The position numbers and the translations under genes were made by a program. A DNA stretch of 64,000 nt from Coprinellus micaceus (Eukaryota > Basidiomycota > Agaricomycetes > Agaricales > Psathyrellaceae), in contig OX596335.1 in NCBI GenBank assembly GCA_951394405.1, positions 1,116,001 through 1,180,000 of the forward strand, written 5' to 3'. Within the stretch, counting starts at the first letter, position 1. Each line of letters opens with the position of its first letter. Shown here in pieces: positions 45,213-56,127 of this stretch. The notes beneath the pieces were generated by a model. It made no database searches, was not told the DNA's origin, and saw only the letters and a program-made list of their open reading frames with translations.

Positions 45213-46516
45213 TGGATTTGAGTATGCCGACGAGCGGCCTGCGTTTTTCCTTCTGGTTCTCTGTACACCTACATCCAGCATTGCACTGTACTCATACCAT
45301 CGATCTTCTCGTTCGTATCTATTGTGGATTTTTTGGGCGTTTCACTCCTCGCACTCTGGCAGTCAGGGGCCGTTCGAATATATTGGGTCTAGTTCCCACA
45401 GTCATTAACTCCGGCCGGCATTGGGGATGGGTCCTGTTCCGTTCTCGGGGTTCACAACCTTGTCCTTCCGCTGCCATGTCGTTTGGCCGTCCTCCCTCAA
45501 TTAACAACGGGTTCCAAGTATCTGCCCCAGACAGAGGTTCATTTCCTCTGGACCACTTCGGTAGGTCTCTAGTTTCGCTGGAGAGTGCGTGTATTGAGCG
45601 TCAAACTGAATAGGTGAATGCAAGCAGAAAATGACTCTGTACATGAACTGCTTGAAGGAGAACGGAAGCACGTCTAGTCCTTGTCGCGTGTTGAGCAGGG
45701 ACTATCTCGACTGCCGAATGCAAAAGTGAGTATCCGTGTCTGTTTTGGTCGAGTCCGCGCTAAACATTGGTGCAAGGGGACTGATGGAGCGGGACGACTT
45801 CAAGAACCTCGGACTCGCTAATTTGGCAGGAGACAAGCCTAATCCAGCAACGTCCGAAGAACTTCAGCCTCCAGCTACTCGACCCTCTAAATCGCCATGA
45901 TATTTATTCTATGCCTCGGCGCTTCCCTTCCGCGCCGCCTAAACCACATACCGACCGACATCACTGCTACATGCTTTCGCATTCACCAAGACGAATTCAT
46001 ATTTCGCTTGGCCAACTGACCGACATATGGCCGATCTCTCGGCGGAGAAGCACAAGCACAATCTCCACTGTGGGGGCCGATCCTTAACTGCAATTTGTCA
46101 GGTTCCTAGTGACCAACAACCCCTGGACACATGTAGCTTCTCGGGCCATCCTTTCTTGGAAGCTGAAATGCACACGTTCGTTGTCTCCTCTCATGCTAAA
46201 GCGCTTCCGGGCAAAGCAAGCCCGCGCTAGACCAGGGCATAACCATGAAGGATTGACGCTGTCGCTCTCGCTACCCTAAGTGCACAGTGGGGTTACGACT
46301 GTTCTTCCCATGCATCATGTCTTGGACACAAGAAACCGCGTGTCAATGCGTTGCGCGCACACACGCTTGGATGGTCGCAACAGAACCGCGCGCAAGGTAT
46401 CAAACGTTCGCTTCCGTGTTCTCGGATGCCGTTCAGGACGATGTTTATAACGTCGGGGGCCCCACTTGCCGGCGTTCTGGCTTCCCACTTGAACAGCGAA
46501 CGGACGACGCATAACA
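45213..46516. other. Intergenic region, about 1.3 kb
   Basis: It covers the 3' flank of the bZIP gene and the promoter of the phosphodiesterase gene. Only short open frames without motifs are present. I see no clear core promoter or RNA gene. Confidence 0.35.
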
Positions 46517-48274
46517 ATGGTGTCTCTCAACTTCTTCGCGATTGTCGCTGCATCTGTGGCGCTTGCTCATGCCGCTCCGCAACGAGACCGTCGGGCGGCT
46601 GGCAAGTTCTTTGATGTCCAGGTGTGCAGGTCGTCAGACCACTATTCCTTGCCTTCACCTGCGCCACCTTTTCCCTGACCCGGTACGATCTAGGGCCACC
46701 GTGGAGGTCGCGGAGAAGCGATCGAAAACACCCTGCCTGCCTTTGCGTGGTCAGTATGCTGACAATTCAGCATCCCTTCTCTTCCTTCTCACCGAAGGCC
46801 AAGGCTCTGACGGAGCACTATACCAGGGGCTTAATCGATGGTGTCAGCACTCTGGAATTGGACAACGGCCTCACGAAGGTATGTGTATCACTCTGTGCTT
46901 CTCCCACCTTGCTTACTCACAGACCCTAACACGCACCGTCCGTCTGGAATGACGCCAACTCGGGGACTGTTTGCTCTATACGATGTGTTTAGGATGGTGT
47001 CGCGATCGTTTGGCACGATGAAGACATACCAGCGGAAAAGTGTAGAGATACATCTCCGGTGGTACGTCAGGTTTCATATAACTTTGGGCGTCTTCTGTCT
47101 AGGATACTGATTCTCTGGATATGTGACGTCGCCTCGGTCTTTTGTGGGCCTCGCTCGGTCATCCCTTCGTGTTTTTCATCTCCGTAGACCCCAGGGGATT
47201 CGCAGTTCCCGTATGTCGGAAAGCACATCGCAAACCTGACGCTGGCTCAGATCAAGACGTTGGATTGCGGTTCGCAGCGGCTTTCGAGCTTCCGTGAGTC
47301 AACCTTTTGCACGAACCAGTCGATTGAGCCAGTTGGCCGGGCCTTACACAAGTCTCGTCGTTTTTAGCCATGCAGCTGACCTATACCGGAACGAAGATAT
47401 CCACGTTGGGTGAAGTCTTTGACTTTGTCCGTTGCGTGGATAAGAAACGCGCACTCAACTTCAATATCGAGAGCAAGGTCAACCCTCTGACGGAGGGTTC
47501 GACTCGCTCACCAGAAGACTTTGTCGCGGCCCAATATGCTGCGTTCGTGAAGAGTGGATATCCCCTCTCTCAGATCACCGTAAGCTTTTTCTCGTCTGTC
47601 GGTAGAATTCACCTTACATTTCCGTTCACAGTACCAGAGCTTTGACTGGAGGACTCTCGTTGTGATGAAGGTGAGTCTTTGCGTTTATACAAGGGTACCC
47701 TCCTATTGATGAGGATCGTCCTAGAAACGCGACCCCCGAGTCCCCACATCCGCTCTCATCGAGCCGTAAGTGTTCCTCGGCAAGATGCGTCTCTGTGATC
47801 GAATTAACACCCAACCTTGAACAGAGCGAGTGTGACCGCTGACGAGAACGGTGCCTTCCCCTGGCTCGCTGGCATCGACCTTAACAAGTTCCCCGGAAGT
47901 GACTGGGCGACGCGTGTTTCTCAAGCGGCCAAGTCCATCCAGGCTGCGACCCTCTCCCCAGTCGGTGGTATCTTGCCCACCCCGGGCATGTTTACGAACA
48001 AACAAATGGTCGACGAAGCGCACAAACTTGGCCTCACCGTTGTTCCCTGGACGGTAAGCCATACGCACCTTTCTGAGGCCCGACTACTGAATATTTCCAG
48101 GTGAACGACCTCAATGTGGCGGGGGTGCTGTTTGATTTGGGTGTGGACGGGATCATTTCTGATTACCCAGTCCTCATTAGGCGATTGGTTGAGCAGCTCG
48201 GGCGGAGCGTCTCCGCGCAACGCTCTCAGGAGAATGTGCTGCAGTGCTTGAACAAACATATTCAACGCGTATAA
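46517..48274 (+). CDS. Secreted glycerophosphodiester phosphodiesterase
   Basis: Ten exons (46517-46621, 46694-46749, 46827-46878, 46993-47061, 47188-47293, 47368-47579, 47632-47670, 47725-47765, 47825-48053, 48101-48274) give 360 residues. MVSLNFFAIVAASVALAHAAP is a signal peptide, and RDRR may be a processing site. The catalytic start GHRGGRGEAIENTLPAF (His37, Arg38, Glu46) is followed by TTLELDNGLTKDG-like codons across an exon joint (LELDNGLTK, DGVAIVWHDEDIP), giving the Glu, Asp and His of the GDPD active site. FNIESK, SFDWRTLVVM, VVPWTVNDLN and DGIISDYPVL are later barrel motifs. The enzyme would release glycerol phosphate from deacylated phospholipids outside the cell. Small exons make this a hard gene to predict automatically. 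Confidence 0.9.
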
Positions 48275-48472
48275 TACTTGGACTATGTGCCTCTACCGAA
48301 TATATTAATACAGAGTGTAATGTGAAATTGGATGGATACTAGACCGCCAAGGGACCGGGAAGGAACGGGTAAAGTGTTCGGCTGTATTTGGGGCCACAAA
48401 CTTTTGACCACAAACATCAACGCCAGCATTGGCTGCTCGCCGTTACCGATTCCTCCCTGCTCGTCGTCCGCC

Positions 48473-49424
48473 ATGGCCTCCTTCCAAGTCCTCAAAAAGG
48501 CTGTATCGTTGGCCCCCACCACCCGCACACTGTCTAGCGGCGTTCCATATGCCCCTCTTTTGAACCTCGCTGTGCGAGCCCCCCACGACGCCCACGGACA
48601 TGGCCACGGTGTCGAGGCCCGCTCCGACGTTGCGCCTCAGTGGGCCGGAGGTCCCTCCAAGGTTGGCTCGTCGCTCGTGTCCAAGAGCTTCACTACTAGT
48701 GCGTACTCAGTTGGAATGGATTCCATGGAAAGACGCGTTAAATGTAGATGTCTCGTTCCCAGTTCCCCCGACCCTCAACTACCAGCAGCGTCTGATGCAC
48801 ACCTCCCGCGCTTTGAAAAACGCCAACGAAACCCCCGACTTCTCCGCCTACCGTTCTAGCAATACCGACGGCAACCGTGCTCTTTCCTACTTCATGGTTG
48901 GATCCATGGGTATCATCTCCGCCTCTGCCGCCAAGTCCTCCATCTCCGAATTCTTGCAGACCATGGCCGCCTCCGCCGACGTCCTCGCCCTCGCCAAGGT
49001 TGAGGTTGAACTTGCTGCTATTCCGGAGGGCAAGAACGTTATCATCAAGTGGCGAGGAAAGCCCGTCTTCATCCGTCACCGTACCTCTTCCGAGATCCAG
49101 GAGGCCCGCTCCACTGACTGGAAGGGCCTCCGTGACCCCGAGTCGGACGACGCCCGTGTCAAGAAGCCCGAGTGGCTGGTCATGTTGGGCGTCTGCACTC
49201 ACTTGGGTTGTGTGCCTATTGGTGAGGCTGGTGACTTCGGAGGATGGTTCTGCCCTTGCCACGGTTCCCACTACGATATTTGTGAGTTCTGCCTCTACTT
49301 CTCTGGGTGACATTATCTAACGTACTCTCCAGCTGGCCGTATCCGCAAGGGTCCCGCTCCTTTGAACTTGGAGGTCCCCGCCTATGAGTTCACCGAGGGC
49401 GATGAGAAGCTCGTTATTGGTTAA
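48473..49424 (+). CDS. RIP1: Rieske iron-sulfur subunit of cytochrome bc1
   Basis: Three exons (48473-48698, 48763-49281, 49333-49424) give 278 residues. The N-terminus is Ser/Ala/Arg-rich and His-rich (HDAHGHGHG), as in mitochondrial presequences. TPDFSAY is followed by the membrane anchor [21 protein letters not shown]. The 2Fe-2S cluster motifs are CTHLGCVP and CPCHGSHYD, which supply two Cys and two His. [14 protein letters not shown] ends the fold. The first intron needs the acceptor at 48761-48762, giving [18 protein letters not shown]; other acceptors shift frame. The protein carries electrons from quinol to cytochrome c1 in complex III. It lies only about 200 bp from the previous gene. 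The identification is secure. Confidence 0.97.
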
Positions 49425-49681
49425 AGGTCATCCTCCATAGAGCTTCGTTCGCCATATACATGACCGTCAGCCCAATAGAATACTATCATTTATTGCTCAC
49501 GGTTAATTTACCATTACTATATCCTTCAGAACACTGCAAGTCGAGACGGGCATCGTCAGTGAGATGTCAAGGTGTTATTGCTGGCTTGGATTGCCTGGAC
49601 AAGGGCTGGAGCAGTATTGGTCAAAGGATATCACTGCCGTCACGATTCGGCCCTCGGGACCCAGCCGGCTGCTGGGATTTG

Positions 49682-49689
49682 TATAAATG
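49682..49689 (+). promoter_or_regulatory. TATA box of the TMEM205-like gene
   Basis: TATAAATG lies about 60 bp upstream of the ATG at 49745, in the 320-bp spacer behind RIP1. Confidence 0.55.
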
Positions 49690-49744
49690 GCACACGTTCA
49701 CAGTGGGGGTTCTACACTTCTTTCCTGACTCTCTTGTCAAAACG

Positions 49745-50637
49745 ATGTCTCAACGCGTTGCTTTACATGGATTGGATGCCTGGGTGGGCTTGTTGCGCGG
49801 GCTGGCCAACGTGGACGGCTGGTATCTCCTGGGGTATTCGTGGTTGTTTGGAATGTGTATGTTGCACTCGTTCTTTCGTACTGGTGTCTTCTGAGTCTGA
49901 CCCCGGGTTAATAATGCCATAGCGCTATGGATTACATTCTTTGGAGGTATGAGTTGCCTTGTCATCCCCCTGTCGGCTCTGACGTAGTTCGATGGCCGAA
50001 CATAGGCGTTATTGCCTTCAGGGCTCTGCGTAAGTCGCTTCCATCCCAAGCGCCCATCTTCACGAGCCCAGCAGTGATGCTAAACGGTGTACAGCGAGGC
50101 TGCAATTTGGGGCTTTGCAACACAAGATTTTCCCGGTTTACTTCGTCCAGTCGATTGCCCTCTCTGGCACACTCCTGGCCATCTGGATTCAGAAGCACCC
50201 TGATGTCGTACAGAACGCGCTCAAGCCATGGTTCCTGGATGTGGCCCAGGCTTACGCCCTCGCTATCGTCCTTATTGGCCAGGGATTGAACTACTTTGTG
50301 GTTGGGCCGATGACTAGCAAGTGCGTGATATATTTTACACCTAGATTTGTTGGAGATGTGTTGACCGAGGAGTGCAGGCTCATGTTTCAGCGCCATAAGC
50401 TCGAGAAGGCGGAGGGGAAGGCTTACAATGAACCTGGGGTGAGACTTTCGCCCATGAATCTACCGAGGCGGTTATGCTGACAATGCCCGGCGTCTGCTCC
50501 AGGTCTCTGCGGAGATGAAGGCGCTCAACCGTAAGTTTGGAAGCCTCCACGGCGTGAGCTCCCTTTTCAACCTCTTTGCCGTCATTGCCCTGGGATTCCA
50601 TGGTTTGTGGATTGGTAACTACGGCGTGAAGGGGTAG
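49745..50637 (+). CDS. TMEM205-like (DUF4149) membrane protein
   Basis: Six exons (49745-49856, 49923-49946, 50006-50029, 50095-50320, 50378-50438, 50503-50637) join in frame to 193 residues. Two of them are only 24 nt. The protein reads WYLLGYSWLFGMSLWITFFGGVIAFRALPR, split here by three introns, then QFGALQHKIFPVYF, the characteristic start of this family. Four hydrophobic segments are present, including YFVQSIALSGTLLAIW, AYALAIVLIGQGLNYFVVG and SLFNLFAVIALGFHGLWIG. MFQRHKLEKAEGKAY and ALNRKFGSLHG lie between. The family is found in animals and fungi; its molecular function in fungi is not established. The ends are well supported by the phase of every junction. Confidence 0.85.
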
Positions 50638-50811
50638 GGATACTGAACTACGTATCGTTACATGTACGACTCTGAACCGTCTTGAGCAAATGCTCGTGTC
50701 GATGAATGCGCTTTGTTGGCAAGATAGAAAACACTGGTCGGTCGAAAGCGCAACGAAACATGATATCATCGCTTGAACGCGTCGGGGTTGCTGAGATGAG
50801 CGCGTTCGCCT

Positions 50812-51743
50812 TCAGGCACCCACCGAATCCAACTCTGGAACGTATCCTTCCTTGAGGGCGCGTTCTAGTCTCCTGACCTCCTCCATCGATGTGGCCTTGG
50901 CAATGGCCGCCTTCACCCTGTCCTGCTCCTCCTTTGACAGCAGCCTGCCCGCTCTACCGGGCATGGCCGCCTTGGGCTCGTCGATCGTCAGTGAAGGCTT
51001 GCCTGCCCGTGTTGATACACTCGATATGATGCTCGTAGCAAGTGCGTTCTCCTTTCCATCTGCCGTCAAGAAAAGTGATTTGCCAGCGTCACGCTCCTGA
51101 TACGAAAACCACAAGACGAAAGAAAGTGCAAGCTCATGTTAACACTCTGGCCATAGAGTACAGAAGAAGGTGCAGGTGAGCGCACCTTGTCGCGGATTTT
51201 CTGGAAGTCTAACACCCGTAGCGATGGGATTCTCCAGGCCAACCATTCACGGTAGTACTTCTTCTCTCGTAGGGGATTGCCGATCAAGGTGAGGTAGGTG
51301 AGGTGCCTGAAGTCCTTCAGAGGCTCGAGATCGCCGAGCTCAGCGATATCGTTGTTCGTAAGGACGAGGGTAGTGAGGTTGGGTGCTGAAAGGTGGAGAG
51401 AGGGCGAAATGTTCTGTATCCGGTTGTTCGCAAGGAGGAGAGTTCGTAGTCGTCTGAGCAGCGGGAGATTGCCAAGGGTGATGATTGAGTTGTCTGTGAA
51501 ATCTATGGCATCGTGTTGGTCCTGCGAGGATCTCAGCACGATTATCATTGAGCAGAAAGAATCGAATACGTACTCTGGTGACACCGAGGTTTTCGATGGC
51601 GGGGATTTTGTAGCCTGTCAGCTCGTTGTGTGAGCGATTGAAGGCAGAGGAACGTGTTACTCACCTCGCAGGTCCAGCTGGCGCTCTTTCACTGGGTTTA
51701 TCTGCGACGGCGCCTGGGCAAGAAGCTCTGGAGTAAGCTTCAT
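50812..51743 (-). CDS. LEA1: U2 snRNP A' leucine-rich-repeat protein (Lea1)
   Basis: Four exons (51743-51665, 51614-51574, 51521-51186, 51096-50812) give 246 residues. MKLTPELLAQAPSQINPVKE and RQLDLRGYKIPAIENLGVT form the first LRR, followed by DAIDFTDNSIITLGNLPLL, LRTLLLANNRIQNIS, LTTLVLTNNDIAELGDL and LTYLTLIGNPL. EYREWL-like YYREWLAWRIPSLRVLDFQ is the LRR cap typical of U2A'. The C-terminal tail (LSKEEQDRVKAAIAKATSMEEV) matches the family. The protein binds U2 B'' and helps hold U2 snRNA stem-loop IV in the spliceosome. It is convergent with the TMEM205-like gene and divergent from SAC1 across only 155 bp. The identification is secure. Confidence 0.94.
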
Positions 51744-51898
51744 CGTTGTGGATGGCGATGAGGGGTGTCGGTGTGGTAGAGGTCAGCGCCTGAATTGGCC
51801 TGGAAAAGTTCAGACTCAGATCAACGCGCCTCGAGCCTGCCGTACCCTGCTTACACCACTCTCACCTCAGTCCACACCACACCACTCCCCTCCCCGTC
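51744..51898. promoter_or_regulatory. Bidirectional promoter LEA1 / SAC1
   Basis: Only 155 bp separate the two start codons, so both transcripts must begin within it. It is pyrimidine-rich toward SAC1 and has no TATA box. Co-regulation is possible. Confidence 0.6.
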
Positions 51899-54390
51899 AT
51901 GGTTCCTCTATACCAGCGCTACAGTCTGTGAGTAGAATTTGGGACGGCGTTGCGCTTCCTGTGGTTTACGCCTGGTTGTATATAGGTACTCGGACAATGA
52001 CACGTACATCTTCGTGCCAGAGGGTACCGACGCCAGGAGCCTGACCATCCACCGGGCTTCAGGAGATATTGTCCTCAATGGTATGTTGAAGAAGACTGTC
52101 CAAAATTTACCAAGAACTCAACGGCGGTCTGGCCCTGTAGAACCCAAAGCACCTATTCCTCCCTCCACCCGCCGCTCGAGCAAGGTAATCTATGGCATTC
52201 TGGGAACTATCTCTCTTACTCTATGTGAGTCCTGATGCTATCTCAGCTATTAACTAAGATCCTTACAACGTCCAGCGGAATACATTATCGTCGTGACAGG
52301 ACGAGAACTTCTATCACGGCTAATTGGAAACGACATCTACCGCGCAACCAACTTTGAAATCCTTCCTTTGAATCCCAATATCTCTGTCGAGAGTCCTCCA
52401 CACGTCGTGGAGAGTAATTTATTGGCCCTCGTCCGCTCGCACTTCCACCATGGCAACTTCCTTCTCTCCTACACCTGGGACATAACCACGAGGCTTCAGG
52501 CACAAACACAACGGGCAGCGGAGACCCAGGATAAGGCTCTGTGGGAGTTGGTGCGCTGGCCTCGTGTTCGTTCCTTGTGTTGCTTAATTGAATGCCTTTT
52601 CTTGCAGGCTGATACCCGCTTCTTCTGGAATCGGTTCATCGCGACACGCCTCATTGACGCGGCTACATCCTCCAACGAGACCTCCTCTGTGAGCATTCCA
52701 GCTGTCTATGTATGTCGTCTCATAGGGTCTTACGCTCCGCATTCTAGTGGGCACCCTACATCCTTCCTATCTTGTACGGGACGTTTGACCTGCGGCCAAT
52801 CTTCCTCCATGGTCGTCAACTGCAACTGTGCTTGATTAGCCGGCGCAGTCGCCTCCGTGCCGGAACGCGATACTTCCGTCGGGGTATCGACCATGACGGA
52901 AATGTCGCCAACTTCAACGAGACTGAGCAGATTCTACTCATCGAAGGTCCTTCAGGCCTCAGCGCCGGGTTCGACGCGGACTCACAGTATTCGAACAAGT
53001 TCAGTTTTGTTCAGATTCGAGGAAGTATACCTTTATTCTGGGCGGAGATCAATACGCTGCGGTACAAGCCTGACCTCCAGGTTATGGAGTTGGAGAATAC
53101 TGTGAGTCTCAACCCTGCTGGATCGCGAGCCCTGCTGATGAACCCGACCACAGCAAGACGTCATGCAGAAACATCTCGGCGCACAAACGTCTACCTACGG
53201 CCAACTTAACATTGTCAACCTTGTCAACCAGAAAGGCCACGAAAAGCCCGTCAAGGATGCCTACGAGCGTCACTTCGCTCAGCTCGACCTACCCAACGTC
53301 AAGTACGAATACTTCGACTTCCACATGGAATGCAAGAACATGCGTTGGGATCGAATCAGCCTGCTCATCGACATCCTCAAGGATGACCTGGAGAAGACGG
53401 GTTACTATGCCCACAGTACCTCGGAAGCAGCCGTATCTCACCTTCAAACGGGAGTTGTTCGTACCAACTGCATGGATAACTTGGACCGCACCAATGTCGT
53501 CCAGGCCACCCTCGCCAAATGGACGCTCAACAAGCAGTTGGTTGAGGCTGGCGTATTGACCCCTGGGTCCGGCGTTGACGACTTTGAGGTCTTGAGCAAG
53601 GAGTTCAGAGAGAGTCAGTATCTCATTTCTCATCGACAGAGAAACTGGCGTTAACTGTCATATATAGTGTGGGCTGACCATGCAGATGCTATCGCAACTG
53701 CGTATGGAGGATCTGGTGCCTTGAAGTCTGACTTCACCAGGACCAACAAAAGGACCCAGAAGGGTCTCCTCGAGGACGGTGTGAAGTCTGTTACCCGTTA
53801 CTTGAAGAACACCTTCTTCGATGGTCCCAAGCAAGATTCCTTTGACCTCGTTACTGGAGCCTGGATTCCAAGGAAGAACCCCTCGGCGTCCATGTTCTTG
53901 GTGGTTGATGCCCGTCCCCTCGTTATCAGAGCGGTAAGCCCTGTCTTTTGTTCTGTGGCTACACTAGAAGCTTATTCACCACCTAGATGCCTCCCACGGC
54001 ATCGTTCGCCCTCTTTATGATTGCTGCGGGGTTGACGTTGCCTCGCACATCTGGTACGTCCGATTGTCGACCGCCTTTATTACGTGTGCCTGACCAGGGT
54101 ACCGAATAGACTACTCCTTGCTTTACTACTTCCTCCTCTGGCTCAGCATCTTCGCCGCCGCCGTGGCCTTCATCATTATCCATGGAATCCAATACGTGTC
54201 ATGGCCCCGCCTGAACCCCCTGACCGACATCATCTATTACAACGGCCCCGGCTTCCGCTCTGCCCACAACGGCAAGGGAATTCAGGCAACCGCCCACCTC
54301 GATGTAAGGAAGAATAAGTTCCTCACGACAGGCAAGTTGCACAAGCACCCAGTCGAGCAGGTCGAACTGGGCACTCTGAAGAAGGATTAG
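51899..54390 (+). CDS. SAC1: Sac1 phosphoinositide phosphatase
   Basis: Nine exons (51899-51927, 51986-52224, 52276-52550, 52608-52688, 52748-53101, 53154-53613, 53668-53933, 53987-54053, 54110-54390) give 683 residues. The SAC domain begins [13 protein letters not shown] and includes [48 protein letters not shown] and the catalytic P-loop [15 protein letters not shown] (CX5R, CMDNLDR). Two transmembrane segments follow, [15 protein letters not shown] and [21 protein letters not shown], as in the ER-resident Sac1. The cytosolic tail is basic. It hydrolyses PI4P (also PI3P) on the ER and at contact sites, and so links to lipid transfer and to tethers such as the tricalbin gene in this window. 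The start exon codes 9 residues. Confidence 0.96.
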
Positions 54391-54863
54391 CTGGGTTATA
54401 TCATATCTTACCCCTCTGCTTCTTGGGTTTTTATGCGCGACTTGCACCCTATGTATTCACTAGATCGAGTCCTCTTTTATTTATTGGGCACCTACCTTGG
54501 ACTTTACACGTTTGCCCTCAAAGCTGTCGCGCTGCCTTGAGCTGTCGGCCCTCAGTACACATCTCGACTTTAGTCGACTCTTGCAAGGCTTTTGTCGATG
54601 GACGACTCGCCTCCTAGCTTTCGTACGTGAAACACCGCTGAGTCTCAGCCCCCCTCTCCAACCCCTCAGCTTGAAGAACCAGAGCAACCGCGACTACAAA
54701 GTCCGGGATCAACTGCTCCTGACAAATTCGCGGAGTTGCAAGGTTCAATTTTTTGGTTTGCTTTGTTCTTCACTCCCTTCTACACGACTATATCCTTGAC
54801 ACCTTCATTCGTGTCATATATCCCCCCACTCTGTGTTGTATTATATCCCAAACCCACCCCAAA
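54391..54863. other. Intergenic region
   Basis: A 473-bp spacer between SAC1 and the SET/NAP gene; 3' UTR and promoter. No specific element is recognised. Confidence 0.35.
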
Positions 54864-55897
54864 ATGAGCAAGCGCGAGGCCGGTGCCGAAGAGCCCAAGG
54901 AGACCCTCTCCGCCCACCTTACAGAGGAGGATGCGGCCAAGCTCAACGACGTCCGACGCGAGATCGCGAAGCTTGACCTCCATATGGGTGTGTACAGTGC
55001 CACTGAGGACTTGAAATATCGCTCGCTGATGCTATAGCCTTTCAGAGCGCGAGGAGATCAAGGTGTACGCCCCCAAATACGAGAAGCGCAGGGAGATCGT
55101 CAAGGCTATCGATAACTTCTGGCCTGTTGCCTTGATGCACCACGACGTTGTCCTCGTCCATGTTCAGCACAAGTCCGACCAGTCTGCTCTGAGCTATCTC
55201 CAGGACGTCTGGGTCACCAGACACAAGGACGAGCACCGCGCCTTCACCATCGAATTCGTGCGTGATCTTGGCTGGTCAAATTAGGCGCTCATATTGATTG
55301 TGCCGCAGACTTTCAAGGAAAACCCCTTTTTCTCCGATAAGGTCTTGAAAAAGGAGTTCAAGCACAATCCCCCTAAGGTCGAAGACCCTGCCCAAAACCA
55401 GCCTAATGAGCACGGCATTACCGATGCTATGCTCGAGTTCGACTCTGACCTGCATCTCGACCCTTCAGTCAGTATTGTGCTCGGCAGATAGGGGACACTC
55501 TTACTGACCGGCCTCGATCGCAAACAGACCATCAAGATCAACTGGAAGGATGCCGACCACAACCTCACGAAACTCTATCCCAGGGTGGTGGACGACGAGG
55601 ACGATGATGTCCCAGCCGAGAGCGGCAGCTTCTTCAACTTTTTCGAACAAAAGTCGGACCCCTTTGGCGTGCGTTTGGCTCCCCCATCACTGACGTTACC
55701 ACGTTGCTCACACCCAAAAATACGCGCAGATTGGAGAGGCTATCGGCATTGAGATCTTCCCCAACGCAATCGACTACTTCATGGGCGACATCCAGGGCTC
55801 TGAGATCGACTCCGACGAAGAGGATGACGAGGAAGACGAGGAGGATGAGGACGAGATCGACCTTGAAAAGCCTCGCCCCAAGAAGCGCAAGGTTTAA
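54864..55897 (+). CDS. SET/NAP-family histone chaperone
   Basis: Five exons (54864-54991, 55038-55257, 55309-55467, 55528-55668, 55730-55897) give 271 residues. The dimerisation helix is EDAAKLNDVRREIAKLDLHM, followed by YAPKYEKRREIVKAIDNFW, the conserved end of the helix in SET/Vps75 proteins. The earmuff domain contains YLQDVWVTRH, EHRAFTIEF, TFKENPFFSDKVLKKEF, KINWKDADHNLTK, SFFNFFEQ and IEIFPNAIDYF. The end is very acidic (SDEEDDEEDEEDEDE), with a nuclear-localisation-like KPRPKKRKV. It matches SET rather than Nap1 in length and N-terminus. The role is binding and delivery of histones H3-H4 or H2A-H2B. The first junction is set by phase (MGV/LSEREE). Confidence 0.9.
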
Positions 55898-56030
55898 TAC
55901 ACTGACGACCAAATGACTGGCTGGGATGTTGTATTTGTGCGTTAATCTAATAATATCTCAGTGGATTTCAGCTTGAGCTAGTCACGCCTCGCGTGCAACT
56001 CGTCGGCACCACCACTGCCGCGGGCTGACC

Positions 56031-56052
56031 TATTTATAGCGGGTTTATAAAC
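56031..56052 (+). promoter_or_regulatory. TATA boxes before the chitin deacetylase gene
   Basis: TATTTATA and TTTATAAAC lie 97 and 84 bp upstream of the ATG at 56128. Confidence 0.5.
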
Positions 56053-56127
56053 ATAGACTCTTGCCCTCTCTGTTTATCCCGCTATTCTCTCTCCGAGCCA
56101 GGCCGCTGCTTTTTTTTTTCGTTCACC

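Noticed and set aside
52081..52140. Possible intron after VLNG in SAC1
   Set aside because: The frame reads straight through to EPKAPIPPS, while the GT-AG candidate would lead to a stop.
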